From VGWB01 sp964480945 (GTDB taxonomy: Bacteria > Bacteroidota > Ignavibacteria > UBA10030), in NCBI GenBank assembly GCA_964480945.1, contig CAYZRX010000027.1:1-44756 (forward strand): a DNA stretch of 44,756 nucleotides, read 5' to 3'. Made by a program: the position numbers and the translations under genes. Below, in pieces: positions 17,587 to 27,511 of the stretch. Positions within the stretch are counted from its first letter, which is position 1, and every line of letters begins with the position of its first letter. The notes under the pieces were generated by a model that did not search any database, was not told where the DNA came from, and was given only the letters and a program-made list of their open reading frames with translations.

Positions 17587-19538
17587 CGCCCGATGTCCTC
17601 ATTCTTGAAGAACAGAACGCTGAGTGGGGGGATGGTAAGGGACAGCGAGTGGTATCGTCCATGTGCCGGAATGGGGGCGGCTTCCAAACCCCCGAAATTT
17701 CCCTGGCCACTGCCGCCGTAGATCGGCGCGTCGCTATTGAGCACCTCGGTCCAGAATCCACCGCTCGGCACGCCGACACGATAGTTCTGCCTCGGCACCG
17801 GCGTGAAGTTACAGATAACGAGGAGCACCTCATTCGTGCCCTTTCCCTTCCTGAGAAAACTCACGATGCAGTCTTCCCAGTCGTGGGAATCAATCCATTC
17901 AAAACCATCCTTCGAGAAATCGAGCTCATGCAAGGCGGGCTCCTTTCGGTAGCAGTGATTCAGATCCTTGATCCACCGGTGAATGCCGGGGTGATAGGAG
18001 AACTCCAGGCTGTACCACTCAAGGCTCTCGTCGTGGGACCATTCCTTCCATTGGCCAAACTCGCTTCCCATGAAATGCAGTTTCTTTCCCGGGTGAGCGA
18101 ACATGTAGCCGAACAGAAGGCGCAGATTGGCGTACTTCTGCCATTCGTCGCCGGGCATTTTTCCAAACAGACTCCCCTTTCCATGCGTCACCTCATCATG
18201 CGAGATGGCGAGGAGGAAGTTCTCCGTGAAGGCATACCATACGCTGAAGGTGAGTTCGTTGTGATGGTATTTTCTGAAGAGAGGATCTTGCGAGAAATAC
18301 TCGAGAACGTCGTGCATCCACCCCATATTCCACTTCATTCCAAATCCCAGCCCCCCAACGTGCACGGGCCGAGAAACCATCGGCCACGCCGTCGACTCCT
18401 CGGCGATCATCTGGACATCCGGATGTTCTCCATACACCGTCTCGTTCAGCCTCTGTAAGAATGCAATGGCTTCGAGGTTCTCCCTTCCGCCGTACCGATT
18501 CGGTATCCACTCCCCTTCTTTCCGTGCATAATCGAGGTACAGCATCGACGCGACCGCATCGACCCTGAGGCCGTCGATGTGATACTTTTGGAACCAGAAG
18601 AGCGCACTGCCGATCAAGAAGGCGCGGACTTCATTCCTTCCGTAGTTGAAGATGTAACTGTGCCACTCGGGATGAAACCCCTGCCGTCTATCCATGTGTT
18701 CAAAAAGATAGGTTCCGTCGAAGTAGGCAAGGCCGTGTTCATCGTTCGGAAAATGTGACGGCACCCAGTCCAGAAAGACACCGATGCCGTGTTGATGGAG
18801 TTCGTCGATGAGAACCATGAAATCCTCCGGCGTCCCATAGCGACTCGTTGGGGCAAAATATCCCACCGTTTGGTAGCCCCACGATCCGTAGAATGGATGT
18901 TCCATCAGCGGGAGGAATTCCACGTGCGTATAGCCCATCTCCTGCAGATACGGAGGCAGAACGTTCGCCATTTCTCTGTACGTCAACGGACGGTTACCTT
19001 CTTCCGGGACGCGTCGCCACGAGCCGAAGTGAACCTCGTAGACGGAGATTGCAGCATCAAGCGCGTTCGCCCGGCCCCGGGTTTGCATCCATGCGTCATC
19101 GTGCCAATCGTACTTCAGATCCCACACGACCGATCCCGTTCTGGGTGGAGTCTCCCAGTGCAGGGCGAAGGGATCTCCCTTGTCCGCTCTGTATCCGTTG
19201 TACTTGGACCGAACGTGATACTTGTAGATCGTCCCCCTCTCCACGCCTGTCACAAAACCCTCCCAAATTCCTGAGCCGTCCCATCGGACGTTCAACGGGT
19301 TGGACTCCGGATTCCAGCCGTTGAATTCCCCAATAACCGAAACTTTCTCCGCGTTCGGAGCCCAAACCGCAAATGCCACCCCCTGCGTGCCGTTGACTGT
19401 CGTCAGATGGGATCCCAACTTTTCGAAGAGCTTGAAGTGATTTCCTTCTTTGAAAAGATGGATATCGAGATCCGTAAGTTGACCTTTGAACGACGCTCCT
19501 TGTGGTGCTGTTCCTTTTGGTTTGGCTGTGCGTGGCAT
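17583..19538 (-). CDS. glgB: 1,4-alpha-glucan branching enzyme
   Basis: GlgB introduces alpha-1,6 branches into glycogen-like glucan. The 651-residue protein from the ATG at 19538 has a CBM48 domain at about 50-130, YEVHFGSWRR at 167-176, and the nucleophile D327 in IDGLRVDAVASML. The acid is E380 in MIAEESTAWP, and ISHDEVTHGKGS lies at about 447. These are the standard GlgB (GH13_9) signatures. The start was set one base after the treS TGA (TGA-C-ATG). Longer readings upstream would run into treS and lack similarity. In the GlgE pathway GlgB branches the linear chains made by GlgE, so its placement between treS and treZ is logical. Confidence 0.95.
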   Translation of the reverse strand: MPRTAKPKGTAPQGASFKGQLTDLDIHLFKEGNHFKLFEKLGSHLTTVNGTQGVAFAVWAPNAEKVSVIGEFNGWNPESNPLNVRWDGSGIWEGFVTGVERGTIYKYHVRSKYNGYRADKGDPFALHWETPPRTGSVVWDLKYDWHDDAWMQTRGRANALDAAISVYEVHFGSWRRVPEEGNRPLTYREMANVLPPYLQEMGYTHVEFLPLMEHPFYGSWGYQTVGYFAPTSRYGTPEDFMVLIDELHQHGIGVFLDWVPSHFPNDEHGLAYFDGTYLFEHMDRRQGFHPEWHSYIFNYGRNEVRAFLIGSALFWFQKYHIDGLRVDAVASMLYLDYARKEGEWIPNRYGGRENLEAIAFLQRLNETVYGEHPDVQMIAEESTAWPMVSRPVHVGGLGFGMKWNMGWMHDVLEYFSQDPLFRKYHHNELTFSVWYAFTENFLLAISHDEVTHGKGSLFGKMPGDEWQKYANLRLLFGYMFAHPGKKLHFMGSEFGQWKEWSHDESLEWYSLEFSYHPGIHRWIKDLNHCYRKEPALHELDFSKDGFEWIDSHDWEDCIVSFLRKGKGTNEVLLVICNFTPVPRQNYRVGVPSGGFWTEVLNSDAPIYGGSGQGNFGGLEAAPIPAHGRYHSLSLTIPPLSVLFFKNEDIGR

Positions 19539-19539
19539 G

Positions 19540-22500
19540 TCATCGTCCCAGTAGTGTGAGAATTCCCCGAAGTGGTACATCCACCCAGTCGGGTCGGTTG
19601 TTGAGTTCATAGGCGACCTCGTAGATCGCCTTTTCCATAAGGTACGCGTCAAGCATGAGTTCCATTTCGTCCTTGCGGCGAGGTATGAAGAGTGCCGATT
19701 GCACCGTATCAAGATAGGATTTCAGAAACGTTCCTGCAACGCAAGTGTACCAAGCCTCCGCCCAAGCTCCAAGCACCGTTGCCTCATCGTCGGTATAGGC
19801 CTGGCCGCTGTAAAGCACAGAGTACACGGGATAATGCAACGAGCGTATCATCCCGGCAACATCGCGCAGTGGCGATCTCTTGAGTCTCCGCTCGCTCATT
19901 GGCCGAGCCGGTTCTCCTTCGAAGTCGATGATATAGAAATCATTCCCCGTGTAGAGAAGTTGGCCGAGGTGATAGTCGCCGTGAATTCTGATCTTCATTG
20001 ATGAAAACTTCTGTGCGTAAAGCTTCGCAAAACGGGCAATGATATCCTTTTCCTGCTCGAGAATCAACTCGGCATCCTGACGTACTCTTGGCTTCAGTGC
20101 TTTGAGATTTCTCCGCACGACATCAAACACCCTGCGCGTCAGCGTGCGCATGGAATGATAGAGCGAGCGTTGGTAAAGAATGGAAAAGGGTTCCGGGGTG
20201 AATCTCTGGTTGTCAGTGTCTTTGGCCAGCGCGCGATGCATCTCTCCTGTTCGCTTGCCAATCAGAGCGGCCATTTCGAGGTACACTCCGCCTATCAGCT
20301 CATGAAGGAGGAGGGGAATCTCTGTCTCGGTCATCGCCATCGGTGACGAAGGGAGCGGGGGAGGGGCTGGAACCTCCGCCCTCTTTGCGAGAACGCGGTC
20401 GAAGTACGCTCGCGCCTGACCAAGAGTAAATGACCATGCATCCCCCTGATTGGGGACAAACTCCTGAATGACGGCCAGAACAATCGGTTCGCCCGAGGGG
20501 CGGTGGTACTCTATGCCTCCCGCAAAAGCAGGCACGTGAGCAAAACTGGCCTCCTCTGTTAAGAACCGCCCGATTTCAAGGTCGGGATTGATCCCTTCGT
20601 CAAGCCGGCGGTAGAGCTTCAGCAGGAAATCGTTACCGTACAGCAATGACGTATTGCTCTGCTCCGCCTTCAGGACTTGCGTCGGCAACTCCATGAGACC
20701 GGGCAATTTCTTGCGTCGCAGTCCTGCACCAGGGTACGCGATAATCTGGCCGTGCTGACCGCGCGTGATCTGCTTCTTTGAAGCGAGCGTGAGCAAAGCT
20801 CGCCTGAACCCCACGCTGTAGGAGGCGTCAATGAGATTCCCCTCACGTTCTGGCGTCTTGAGGGTTGCAATGATCGCCTTGGGATTCTCGACAACCTGCT
20901 CGGTCCCTTGACCTTCCAGGAATGTCAACGGAAGGAGATAGGATTCGCTCGACCCCTCGGTGTAGCGAACCTCGAGGATGGCCAGCTCAGTCGGGTACGG
21001 CTCGGCATCGACTGCAATCGCTTCGACGATCCGAACCTGCTGCAATGCCCGCGCTTTCCCACCGTACCACCGGCACGTCGCCAGATAGCGGGGGAGAACG
21101 TCGCGCTCGAGGCGCTCTTTCGCCTTTCCCTCGAGGACCGATTCCCATCGTGCTGACAGGACAAGCTCCGGAGTTTTTTCGCTCTCTAATTGGACGGAGG
21201 CCGGTGCTTCCTTTCTCAGGACAAACCAATAGTAGTCATAAAACCCAAGGGTGAAGAGATACGGGGTGGTCTTGATGGCTGGGAACTTGTTTCCGCTGAC
21301 CGCCTCTTCGGGCACAAATCCGGCGAACCGTGAGATATCAAGCTCAACACATTGCGAAAAGCGCGAAAGATTGACCACCACCAGAATATTCTCTTCCTCA
21401 TACTGCCGGACAAAGGCGAGGATCTTCGGATTATCTGAAGGGAGAAATTCAATCGTTCCTCTCCCGAAAGCCCTGAAGCGTTTGCGCACAGCGATGACTC
21501 GCTTCATCCACCAAAACAGCGAGGATAGATTGCGCTCCTGGTTTTCAACGTTGATGGCCTCATAGTGATACTCGGGATCAATGATCACAGGGAGAAACAA
21601 CTTCTGGGGGTTGGCGCGGGAGAATCCGGCATTCCGGTCGGGATTCCACTGCATCGGCGTTCGGACACCATTTCGATCGCCCAGGTAGTGATTATCCCCC
21701 ATCCCAATTTCATCGCCGTAATAGATCACAGGGGTTCCGGGGAGGGAAAACAGGAGGATGTTCATCAGTTCGATCTTGCGTCGGTTGTTGCCCAGAAGAG
21801 GTGCAAGTCGTCTCCGGATGCCAAGGTTGATTCGAGCCGTTGGATCTTTGGCGAAGATCCGATACATGTAGTCGCGTTCCTCGTCACTTACCATCTCAAG
21901 GGTCAGCTCGTCGTGGTTTCGCAGGAATAGTGCCCACTGGCAAAGGGCTGGGATGGTCGGCGTCTGCTCGAAGATGTCGACAATCGGAAAACGGTCCTCC
22001 ATCCACGACGCCATAAAGAGCCTCGGCATGACAGGGAAATGGAACGCCATGTGACAACGATTGCCGCTCCCGAAGTATGCGGCGGCATCTTCGGGCCACT
22101 GGTTCGCCTCGGCGAGAAGCATTTTTGCCTTGTGCTTTTTGTCGACATGTGCGCGGAGCACTTCTATGAATTCGTATGTCTCGGGTAGATTTTCACAGTT
22201 GGTGCCCTCCCGTTCGAAGAGATACGGCACCGCATCAAGCCGAAATCCGTCAACGCCCATCTCCAGCCAATAGTCGAGAACCCTCGTGACTGCCCGCACC
22301 ACCCTCGGATTGGCGAAATTCAGGTCGGGTTGATGTGAGTAAAACCGGTGCCAGTAATAGCTCTTCGCGACGGCGTCCCAAGCCCAGTTGGAGGTCTCAA
22401 AATCCTTGAAGATGATGCGCGCGTCCTGGTATCGTTCCGGGGTGTCGCTCCAGACGTAGAAATCGCGCCATGGAGATCCGGGCTTTGCCTTACGCGATCG

Positions 22501-22863
22501 GCGAAACCACTCATGCTGGTCCGATGTATGATTCAGCACCAGTTCGGTGATGACGCGGATCCCTCTCTTGTGGGCTTCCCTTAGGAAGGTCTTGAAGTCC
22601 TTTAGCGTGCCGTACTGAGGGTTGATTTCATGGTAATCTGAAATGTCATAGCCATCGTCCCTCTGGGGAGATGGATAGAACGGGAGAATCCACACTGCGG
22701 TGACCCCCAGGTTCTGCAGATAGTCGAGCTTCTCCGTCAGCCCGCGAAAATCGCCGATGCCATCTCCATTGCTGTCGTAAAAACTCTTGACGTGGAGCTC
22801 ATAGATGACGGCATCCTTGTACCACGCAGAGTCATCTGCAAGATGGTCGGCTCGTTTGATCAT
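19540..22863 (-). CDS. treS: Trehalose synthase fused to maltokinase (TreS-Mak)
   Basis: This 1107-residue two-part enzyme interconverts trehalose and maltose and then phosphorylates maltose to maltose-1-phosphate, the substrate of GlgE. Residues 1 to about 545 are a GH13 barrel with nucleophile D210 in GFRLDAVPYL, acid E252 in LLAEANQWPEDAA and D318 in RNHDELTLEM, all typical of TreS. The C-terminal half, from about 570, matches maltokinase, with CRWYGGKAR near its start and the kinase motif IHGDYHLGQLL followed by IIDFEGEPARP. The start at 22863 (MIKRADHL) has AGGA about 10 nt upstream. The gene lies 150 nt after glgE, and the gap holds two palindromes. Confidence 0.95.
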   Translation of the reverse strand: MIKRADHLADDSAWYKDAVIYELHVKSFYDSNGDGIGDFRGLTEKLDYLQNLGVTAVWILPFYPSPQRDDGYDISDYHEINPQYGTLKDFKTFLREAHKRGIRVITELVLNHTSDQHEWFRRSRKAKPGSPWRDFYVWSDTPERYQDARIIFKDFETSNWAWDAVAKSYYWHRFYSHQPDLNFANPRVVRAVTRVLDYWLEMGVDGFRLDAVPYLFEREGTNCENLPETYEFIEVLRAHVDKKHKAKMLLAEANQWPEDAAAYFGSGNRCHMAFHFPVMPRLFMASWMEDRFPIVDIFEQTPTIPALCQWALFLRNHDELTLEMVSDEERDYMYRIFAKDPTARINLGIRRRLAPLLGNNRRKIELMNILLFSLPGTPVIYYGDEIGMGDNHYLGDRNGVRTPMQWNPDRNAGFSRANPQKLFLPVIIDPEYHYEAINVENQERNLSSLFWWMKRVIAVRKRFRAFGRGTIEFLPSDNPKILAFVRQYEEENILVVVNLSRFSQCVELDISRFAGFVPEEAVSGNKFPAIKTTPYLFTLGFYDYYWFVLRKEAPASVQLESEKTPELVLSARWESVLEGKAKERLERDVLPRYLATCRWYGGKARALQQVRIVEAIAVDAEPYPTELAILEVRYTEGSSESYLLPLTFLEGQGTEQVVENPKAIIATLKTPEREGNLIDASYSVGFRRALLTLASKKQITRGQHGQIIAYPGAGLRRKKLPGLMELPTQVLKAEQSNTSLLYGNDFLLKLYRRLDEGINPDLEIGRFLTEEASFAHVPAFAGGIEYHRPSGEPIVLAVIQEFVPNQGDAWSFTLGQARAYFDRVLAKRAEVPAPPPLPSSPMAMTETEIPLLLHELIGGVYLEMAALIGKRTGEMHRALAKDTDNQRFTPEPFSILYQRSLYHSMRTLTRRVFDVVRRNLKALKPRVRQDAELILEQEKDIIARFAKLYAQKFSSMKIRIHGDYHLGQLLYTGNDFYIIDFEGEPARPMSERRLKRSPLRDVAGMIRSLHYPVYSVLYSGQAYTDDEATVLGAWAEAWYTCVAGTFLKSYLDTVQSALFIPRRKDEMELMLDAYLMEKAIYEVAYELNNRPDWVDVPLRGILTLLGR

Positions 22864-22912
22864 ATGCTCGCGTCCTAGTGTTCTGTATCGCAAATAAGTT
22901 GAAGAAAAACAC

Positions 22913-22941
22913 ATGCCGCTCCTAACGGAGCTTGGCGGCAT
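22913..22941. repeat. Nested palindrome in the glgE-treS gap
   Basis: ATGCCGC (22913-22919) and GCGGCAT (22935-22941) are perfect inverted arms. Between them TCC-TAAC-GGA (22920-22929) forms a smaller hairpin. It lies between glgE and treS, 50 nt before the treS ATG, and may shape mRNA stability. It shares the TAAC loop with the element at 22972. Confidence 0.55.
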
Positions 22942-22971
22942 TTGTTTCTTTTTTCGTTCTATAACTATGTC

Positions 22972-22985
22972 GTCCCTAACGGGAC
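22972..22985. repeat. Palindrome GTCCC-TAAC-GGGAC
   Basis: A perfect 5-bp inverted repeat with a TAAC loop lies 28 nt downstream of the glgE stop. It resembles the first element of the pair, which suggests a dispersed REP-like family rather than a classical terminator, as no T-run follows. Confidence 0.55.
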
Positions 22986-23013
22986 TTATTCAAAGAACTT
23001 CGGGTACGCGAAA

Positions 23014-24996
23014 CTAGAAGTAGTAGTCAAAATCCGTTTCCCGTTTCATCTGCTTCCGCACCCGGAAAATGTGTCCCGGAGACACTTGGGGATCCAGCTG
23101 GACAAAGTTCCTCTCCCCGTGCCAAATGTACTTGTCGTCTGTGAGCAGCTCATGCACGAGGTACGGTTGGTCCGGGGGTATGCCGAGTTCCTTGATCGGA
23201 ACCCGCACCCACCCGGACTGCGTATGCGCGGGATCGAGATTGATCACAACGAGAATAATGTTCGACAAATCTTCATCGGCTTTGCCATAGAAGATCAGGT
23301 ACTCGTTGTCGACATCATAAAACCGTAGGTTCCACGTCGTCTGCAGAGCGCGGTTGTCTTTTCTGATGCGATTCACTCGTGCTATGAAATCCTTGAGGTT
23401 GCCCGGACCATCCCGGTCCCAGTTCCGGATCTCGTACTTCTCCGAATCCAAGTATTCTTCTTTCCCGGGCACGGCATCACCAACGCAGAGCTCGAAGGGA
23501 GGCCCATAGATGCCATAGTTCGACGAGAGTGTCGCTGCGAGCAGCAAGCGCATCATGAATGCCGGTCGGCCTCCGTACTGCAGATGCTCCGGCAGGATGT
23601 CCGGCGTGTTCGGCCAGAAATTCGGGCGGAAGAACTCGCGAACTTCCGTATTCAAAAGATGGGTGACGTATGCTGTGAACTCCGGCTTTGTATTGCGCCA
23701 CGTGAAGTACGTGTACGATTGCGTGAAACCGATTCTTGCAAGCTCGTACATCACTTTCGGACGTGTAAAGGCTTCCGAAAGGAACATCAGGTCTGAATAT
23801 TCCGCTTTGCACTCTCTGATCAACCATTCCCAGAATCTGAACGGCTTCGTGTGAGGATTGTCCACGCGGAAGATTCGGACTCCCTGTTTCGCCCAGAACA
23901 ACACAACGCTCTTGAGCTCCTCCCACAGCTCCTGCCACGCTTCGCACTCGAAATTCAGAGGAATGATATCCTCATACTGTTTTGGCGGATTCTCTGCATG
24001 CTGGACTTTTCCATCGGGCCGCCACCGGAACCACTCGGGATGCTCTTTGACGTACGGATGGTCGGGAGAACATTGAAACGCAATATCGAGCGCGATCTCG
24101 ATGCGATGCTCCCCTGCTTTCGCCAGCAGCGCCTTGAAATCCTCCATTGTGCCGAGCTCAGGATGGAGAGATGTGTGCCCACCCTCTGCTGAACCTATCG
24201 CCCACGGACTTCCAACGTCGCCCGGTCCAGCCGTCGGAGAGTTGTTCTTCCCCTTTCGGTTGGTTTTCCCGATGGGATGGATCGGCGGCAGATACCAAAC
24301 ATCGAATCCCATCCGAGCAATCTCGGGAAGGACCTTGATGCAATCGGCAAGTGTCCCGTGTTTCCCCTCGATTGTGGAACACGATCGAGGAAACCGTTCA
24401 TACCAAGTGCTGAAGAGTGCCTTCGGTCGTTCGACCGTAACCGCCAGCTCTGGTTCGTGGGTCGCCTTGAACTGTCTCTCGGCAACGATCGCCATCAATT
24501 GTTCAAGCTCTTCCCCAAGGGCAAGGCTCAGTTTCTCCCCCTCGTCCTTTCCGTTCCGCAAGATGTCGACAATCTCCGCAAGACGAATTTTGTGTTCCTT
24601 TTGCCCTCTCCGTAACGATTCCTCGACCAAGTCGGCACCAATGAGAAAGTGGACGTCGAGCTGGTGGCCGCCATCGTGCCATTTCTTCAGATCGTGTTGC
24701 CACGTCTTGAACCGGTCGACCCAACCGCTCACCGTGTAACGGTATTCCCCGATCTCCTCCACGATGAACTGGCCCTCCCAGCGGTCATTTCCTTTGGCTT
24801 TCAGAGGGACTTCTCGCCAGCGAGCCTCGCCCCGTCCCTTGTAGAGGGCAACGGCAGAGAGCGCGTCATGTCCGTCAGAATAAATACCTGCACTGACGAT
24901 CACTCGCTCGCCAAGAACCCTCTTGATGGGGTACTTGCCGTCATCAACCCGGGGCCGAACATCTTCTATGACGACTCTGGTTCTACCTTCGTCCAT
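23014..24996 (-). CDS. glgE: Alpha-1,4-glucan:maltose-1-phosphate maltosyltransferase
   Basis: GlgE extends alpha-1,4-glucan by transferring maltosyl units from maltose-1-phosphate. The 660-residue GH13_3 protein has an N-terminal domain, a helical insertion at about 120-190, then WYLPPIHPIGKTNRKGKNN at 234-252, nucleophile D379 in FRVDNPHTKPFRFWEWL and acid E408 in FLSEAFTRPK. These are the diagnostic GlgE sequences. AAGGAAG lies upstream of the ATG at 24996. The gene lies 64 nt after mgtE and precedes treS, so the enzymes that consume trehalose by the GlgE pathway are adjacent. Confidence 0.96.
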   Translation of the reverse strand: MDEGRTRVVIEDVRPRVDDGKYPIKRVLGERVIVSAGIYSDGHDALSAVALYKGRGEARWREVPLKAKGNDRWEGQFIVEEIGEYRYTVSGWVDRFKTWQHDLKKWHDGGHQLDVHFLIGADLVEESLRRGQKEHKIRLAEIVDILRNGKDEGEKLSLALGEELEQLMAIVAERQFKATHEPELAVTVERPKALFSTWYERFPRSCSTIEGKHGTLADCIKVLPEIARMGFDVWYLPPIHPIGKTNRKGKNNSPTAGPGDVGSPWAIGSAEGGHTSLHPELGTMEDFKALLAKAGEHRIEIALDIAFQCSPDHPYVKEHPEWFRWRPDGKVQHAENPPKQYEDIIPLNFECEAWQELWEELKSVVLFWAKQGVRIFRVDNPHTKPFRFWEWLIRECKAEYSDLMFLSEAFTRPKVMYELARIGFTQSYTYFTWRNTKPEFTAYVTHLLNTEVREFFRPNFWPNTPDILPEHLQYGGRPAFMMRLLLAATLSSNYGIYGPPFELCVGDAVPGKEEYLDSEKYEIRNWDRDGPGNLKDFIARVNRIRKDNRALQTTWNLRFYDVDNEYLIFYGKADEDLSNIILVVINLDPAHTQSGWVRVPIKELGIPPDQPYLVHELLTDDKYIWHGERNFVQLDPQVSPGHIFRVRKQMKRETDFDYYF

Positions 24997-25060
24997 CGTT
25001 CATCTTCCTTGATTTGTCTGCGGGCACCATCTGATGGTTTCCACCTCCCTGCACGATGAG

Positions 25061-26371
25061 TCATGCAAGATGATTCTGAAACAGCACTGCAAATCCGAGG
25101 AATGAGAAAAATCCCACCACATCCGTCACGGTCGTCAACACGATGCTCGATGATTGTGCGGGGTCTAATCCCATCGTCTTCATCGTCAGGGGAATGGCAG
25201 CGCCCGACAAGCCCGCCGCGAACAGATTGACGATCATCGCCAAACCGATCACAACTCCCAAAACTGCGTTGCCGTGCCACATCCAGGCGACGAGCGCCGT
25301 GACCAATCCGATCGCAACACCGTTCAGAATCCCAACCGAGGTCTCCTTCAAGATAAGCCGCCAGATTTTGCCGCGCGGAATTTCTCTCAGGACAAGCCCG
25401 CGCATTACGACGGCGAGTGTTTGCGCGCCGGCGTTTCCCCCCTGTCCTGCGACGACGGGAAGGAACACTGCCAGCACCGTGAACCTCGCGATCACATCCT
25501 CGAAAAGACCTACAACCGAGGCCGCCAGAAATGCCGTCCCAAGATTCACATGAAGCCACGGCAGACGTTTCCGCAGAGAGAAGAGCACCGGCGACATGGC
25601 CCGCTCATCCCCTCCCGCACCAAACATCTTCTGGATGTCCTCCGTCGCCTCATCCTGCACATCTGAGATCAGCTCATCCGCCTTCACCACGCCGAGCATG
25701 CGGTTCTCGCTATCAACGACCGGCGCGGCAAAATATCTCAGCCTGGAAAGGAGGTTGGCGACCTCTTCTCGATCCAGAAAGGAATTGACTGATACAATGT
25801 CGGTTCGCATGACGCTCTCAAGCGTCTGTGTGCTTGAAGCGATAAGCATGTCACGCATGTTGATGACACCGACAAGGTGATCCTCGGAATCCACTACGTA
25901 AACGTATGACGCCGGAGCATTCCTGCGAGAGAGAGCTCGAATCCTGCGGATGGCGTCCTTCACTTTCACGCTTGTGTGCAGTGTGAGGAAGTCGGTACTC
26001 ATGATCCGGCCCGCGCTGTTCTCGGGATACTGGAGCAACTCGGCGATCTTCGCTCTTGTCTTCTCGGGCACGTGCTCAAGGAATTTTTCGCGATCCTCAT
26101 CCGAGAGGTTCAAGAACAAGGTCGCTCCTTGACGGGGCTCCAGCTTATCGAGGATCTCCCGAAAAATATCGGGTGGAGCATCCTCCAACAGCCGAGCTGC
26201 GTGTCCGGCGCTCAAAAACCGAAATGCCTGCACCGCGAGGGGGGCAGGAAGCGCTCGGAGCACTTTCATCGCGTCCGATTCTTTCATGGTCTCCAGGCTC
26301 TGAACCGCCGCTACGGGGTCGTGTTCAAAAAACCTCTGGACCAACGGTATGAGCGCCGAACGATGCGCCAT
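25061..26371 (-). CDS. mgtE: Magnesium transporter MgtE
   Basis: This 436-residue inner-membrane Mg2+ channel shows the family order: a helical N domain (1-125) with NLSDEDREKFLEHVP, paired CBS domains at about 130-255, and five membrane helices at about 275-435. The membrane part contains VAGQGGNAGAQ and the last-helix stretch TDVVGFFSFLG, whose acidic residue lines the pore in MgtE. A strong GAGGAGG (26379-26385) precedes the ATG by 7 nt. It lies at the head of the glgE-treS run on the same strand, so its transcript could include the trehalose genes. Mg2+ supply may matter for the nucleotide-sugar and kinase enzymes, but that is speculative. Confidence 0.95.
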   Translation of the reverse strand: MAHRSALIPLVQRFFEHDPVAAVQSLETMKESDAMKVLRALPAPLAVQAFRFLSAGHAARLLEDAPPDIFREILDKLEPRQGATLFLNLSDEDREKFLEHVPEKTRAKIAELLQYPENSAGRIMSTDFLTLHTSVKVKDAIRRIRALSRRNAPASYVYVVDSEDHLVGVINMRDMLIASSTQTLESVMRTDIVSVNSFLDREEVANLLSRLRYFAAPVVDSENRMLGVVKADELISDVQDEATEDIQKMFGAGGDERAMSPVLFSLRKRLPWLHVNLGTAFLAASVVGLFEDVIARFTVLAVFLPVVAGQGGNAGAQTLAVVMRGLVLREIPRGKIWRLILKETSVGILNGVAIGLVTALVAWMWHGNAVLGVVIGLAMIVNLFAAGLSGAAIPLTMKTMGLDPAQSSSIVLTTVTDVVGFFSFLGFAVLFQNHLA

Positions 26372-26632
26372 AGTGATTCCTCCTCTCGATGGTTCCGGTA
26401 TGAGCCGTCGTCCGCGCAGAACGGCCGCATGAGTTCAAGCCCGATCCGTCCGCGCGCACCTTCCCGCTGGAACTGCCATCCAGCGTCCGACCGGATCTTC
26501 ACGCCGCAATGCTCGTAAAGCGAGCCCCACCCAGACAGCAACCCCACGGTTTCGCTCAATTCCAGGCATGGGTACGAGTCCCTCCAGCGTCGACTTTTCC
26601 CCGCGGATCTGCAGACACCGCCACCTTCTTCG

Positions 26633-27511
26633 TCAGGAGCTTTTCAGCGGTGGCATGCCATCTCGGATATGGAGATCGCGCTGCGGGAAGGGAATTTCAA
26701 TCCCGTTTTCTTTGAACTTTCGCTTGATAACGAAATTCAGATCACTGCGCAGAACGAACGGGCGTGTGATGTACGCCTGAGTCCATACGCGGAGCTCGAA
26801 ATTCAATGAACTGTCGCCAAACTCAAGGAAGACCACATCCGGCATGGGCTCCTTGAGTACCCCCTCGTGCTCATTCGCAACTTCCAGGAGGACTCTCTTG
26901 ACGAGATCGGGGTCTGAGCTGTAGGAGACACCCACCGGGATATGTACCCTTACGTTGCGATCCACGTGACTCCAATTGATGACATTGGAGGACACAAAAT
27001 CGGCGTTGGGTACGATGATCGAAATGTTGTCATTCGTGACGATCACCGTCGCACGCAGCGAAATCTTTATCACATCCCCCGTAATCTCTCCAACCTGAAC
27101 ACGATCTCCTACCTTGATCGGACGCTCCAAGAGTATGATGATTCCACTCACAATATTGTTCGTAATGCCTTGCAGGCCAAACCCTATGCCAACACCCAGA
27201 GCGCCGGCGAGAATCGTGAGCGCGCTGAGATCTATTCCGGCTGTTTGAACAATGATGATGATTCCGATTGTCAGGACCGTATAGCGTGTTACTGATCCGA
27301 CCGACTGTCGTACCCCGATGTCCGTGCTGCTTCGAGCCATCAATCGGTTAACGATCCAATTCTTGACCTTTGCGGATCCGTAGAAAAGAACAAAGAGCAC
27401 CAGGACGAGATAGAGAAGCTTCCAAAGGGTCACGCCGCTATTCCCCACCGTGAACAACTCGACGTCGAGCCAGTTTTTGATCTGGTGAAGTGCATTGATG
27501 ATCGCGTCCAT
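26633..27511 (-). CDS. Small-conductance mechanosensitive channel (MscS type)
   Basis: This 292-residue protein opens under membrane tension to release solutes during hypo-osmotic shock. Helices lie at about 27-46, 75-93 and 96-120. The pore helix and hinge read GALGVGIGFGLQGITNNIVSG, followed by the beta domain start ERPIKVGDRVQVG. The C-terminal alpha/beta domain ends RDLHIRDG, as is usual. The pore helix has the Ala/Gly packing of MscS. AAGGA lies upstream of the ATG. It is the first of two full MscS-type channels that flank the treT-otsAB block; whether it is part of the mgtE transcription unit is unclear (261-nt gap). Confidence 0.93.
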   Translation of the reverse strand: MDAIINALHQIKNWLDVELFTVGNSGVTLWKLLYLVLVLFVLFYGSAKVKNWIVNRLMARSSTDIGVRQSVGSVTRYTVLTIGIIIIVQTAGIDLSALTILAGALGVGIGFGLQGITNNIVSGIIILLERPIKVGDRVQVGEITGDVIKISLRATVIVTNDNISIIVPNADFVSSNVINWSHVDRNVRVHIPVGVSYSSDPDLVKRVLLEVANEHEGVLKEPMPDVVFLEFGDSSLNFELRVWTQAYITRPFVLRSDLNFVIKRKFKENGIEIPFPQRDLHIRDGMPPLKSS

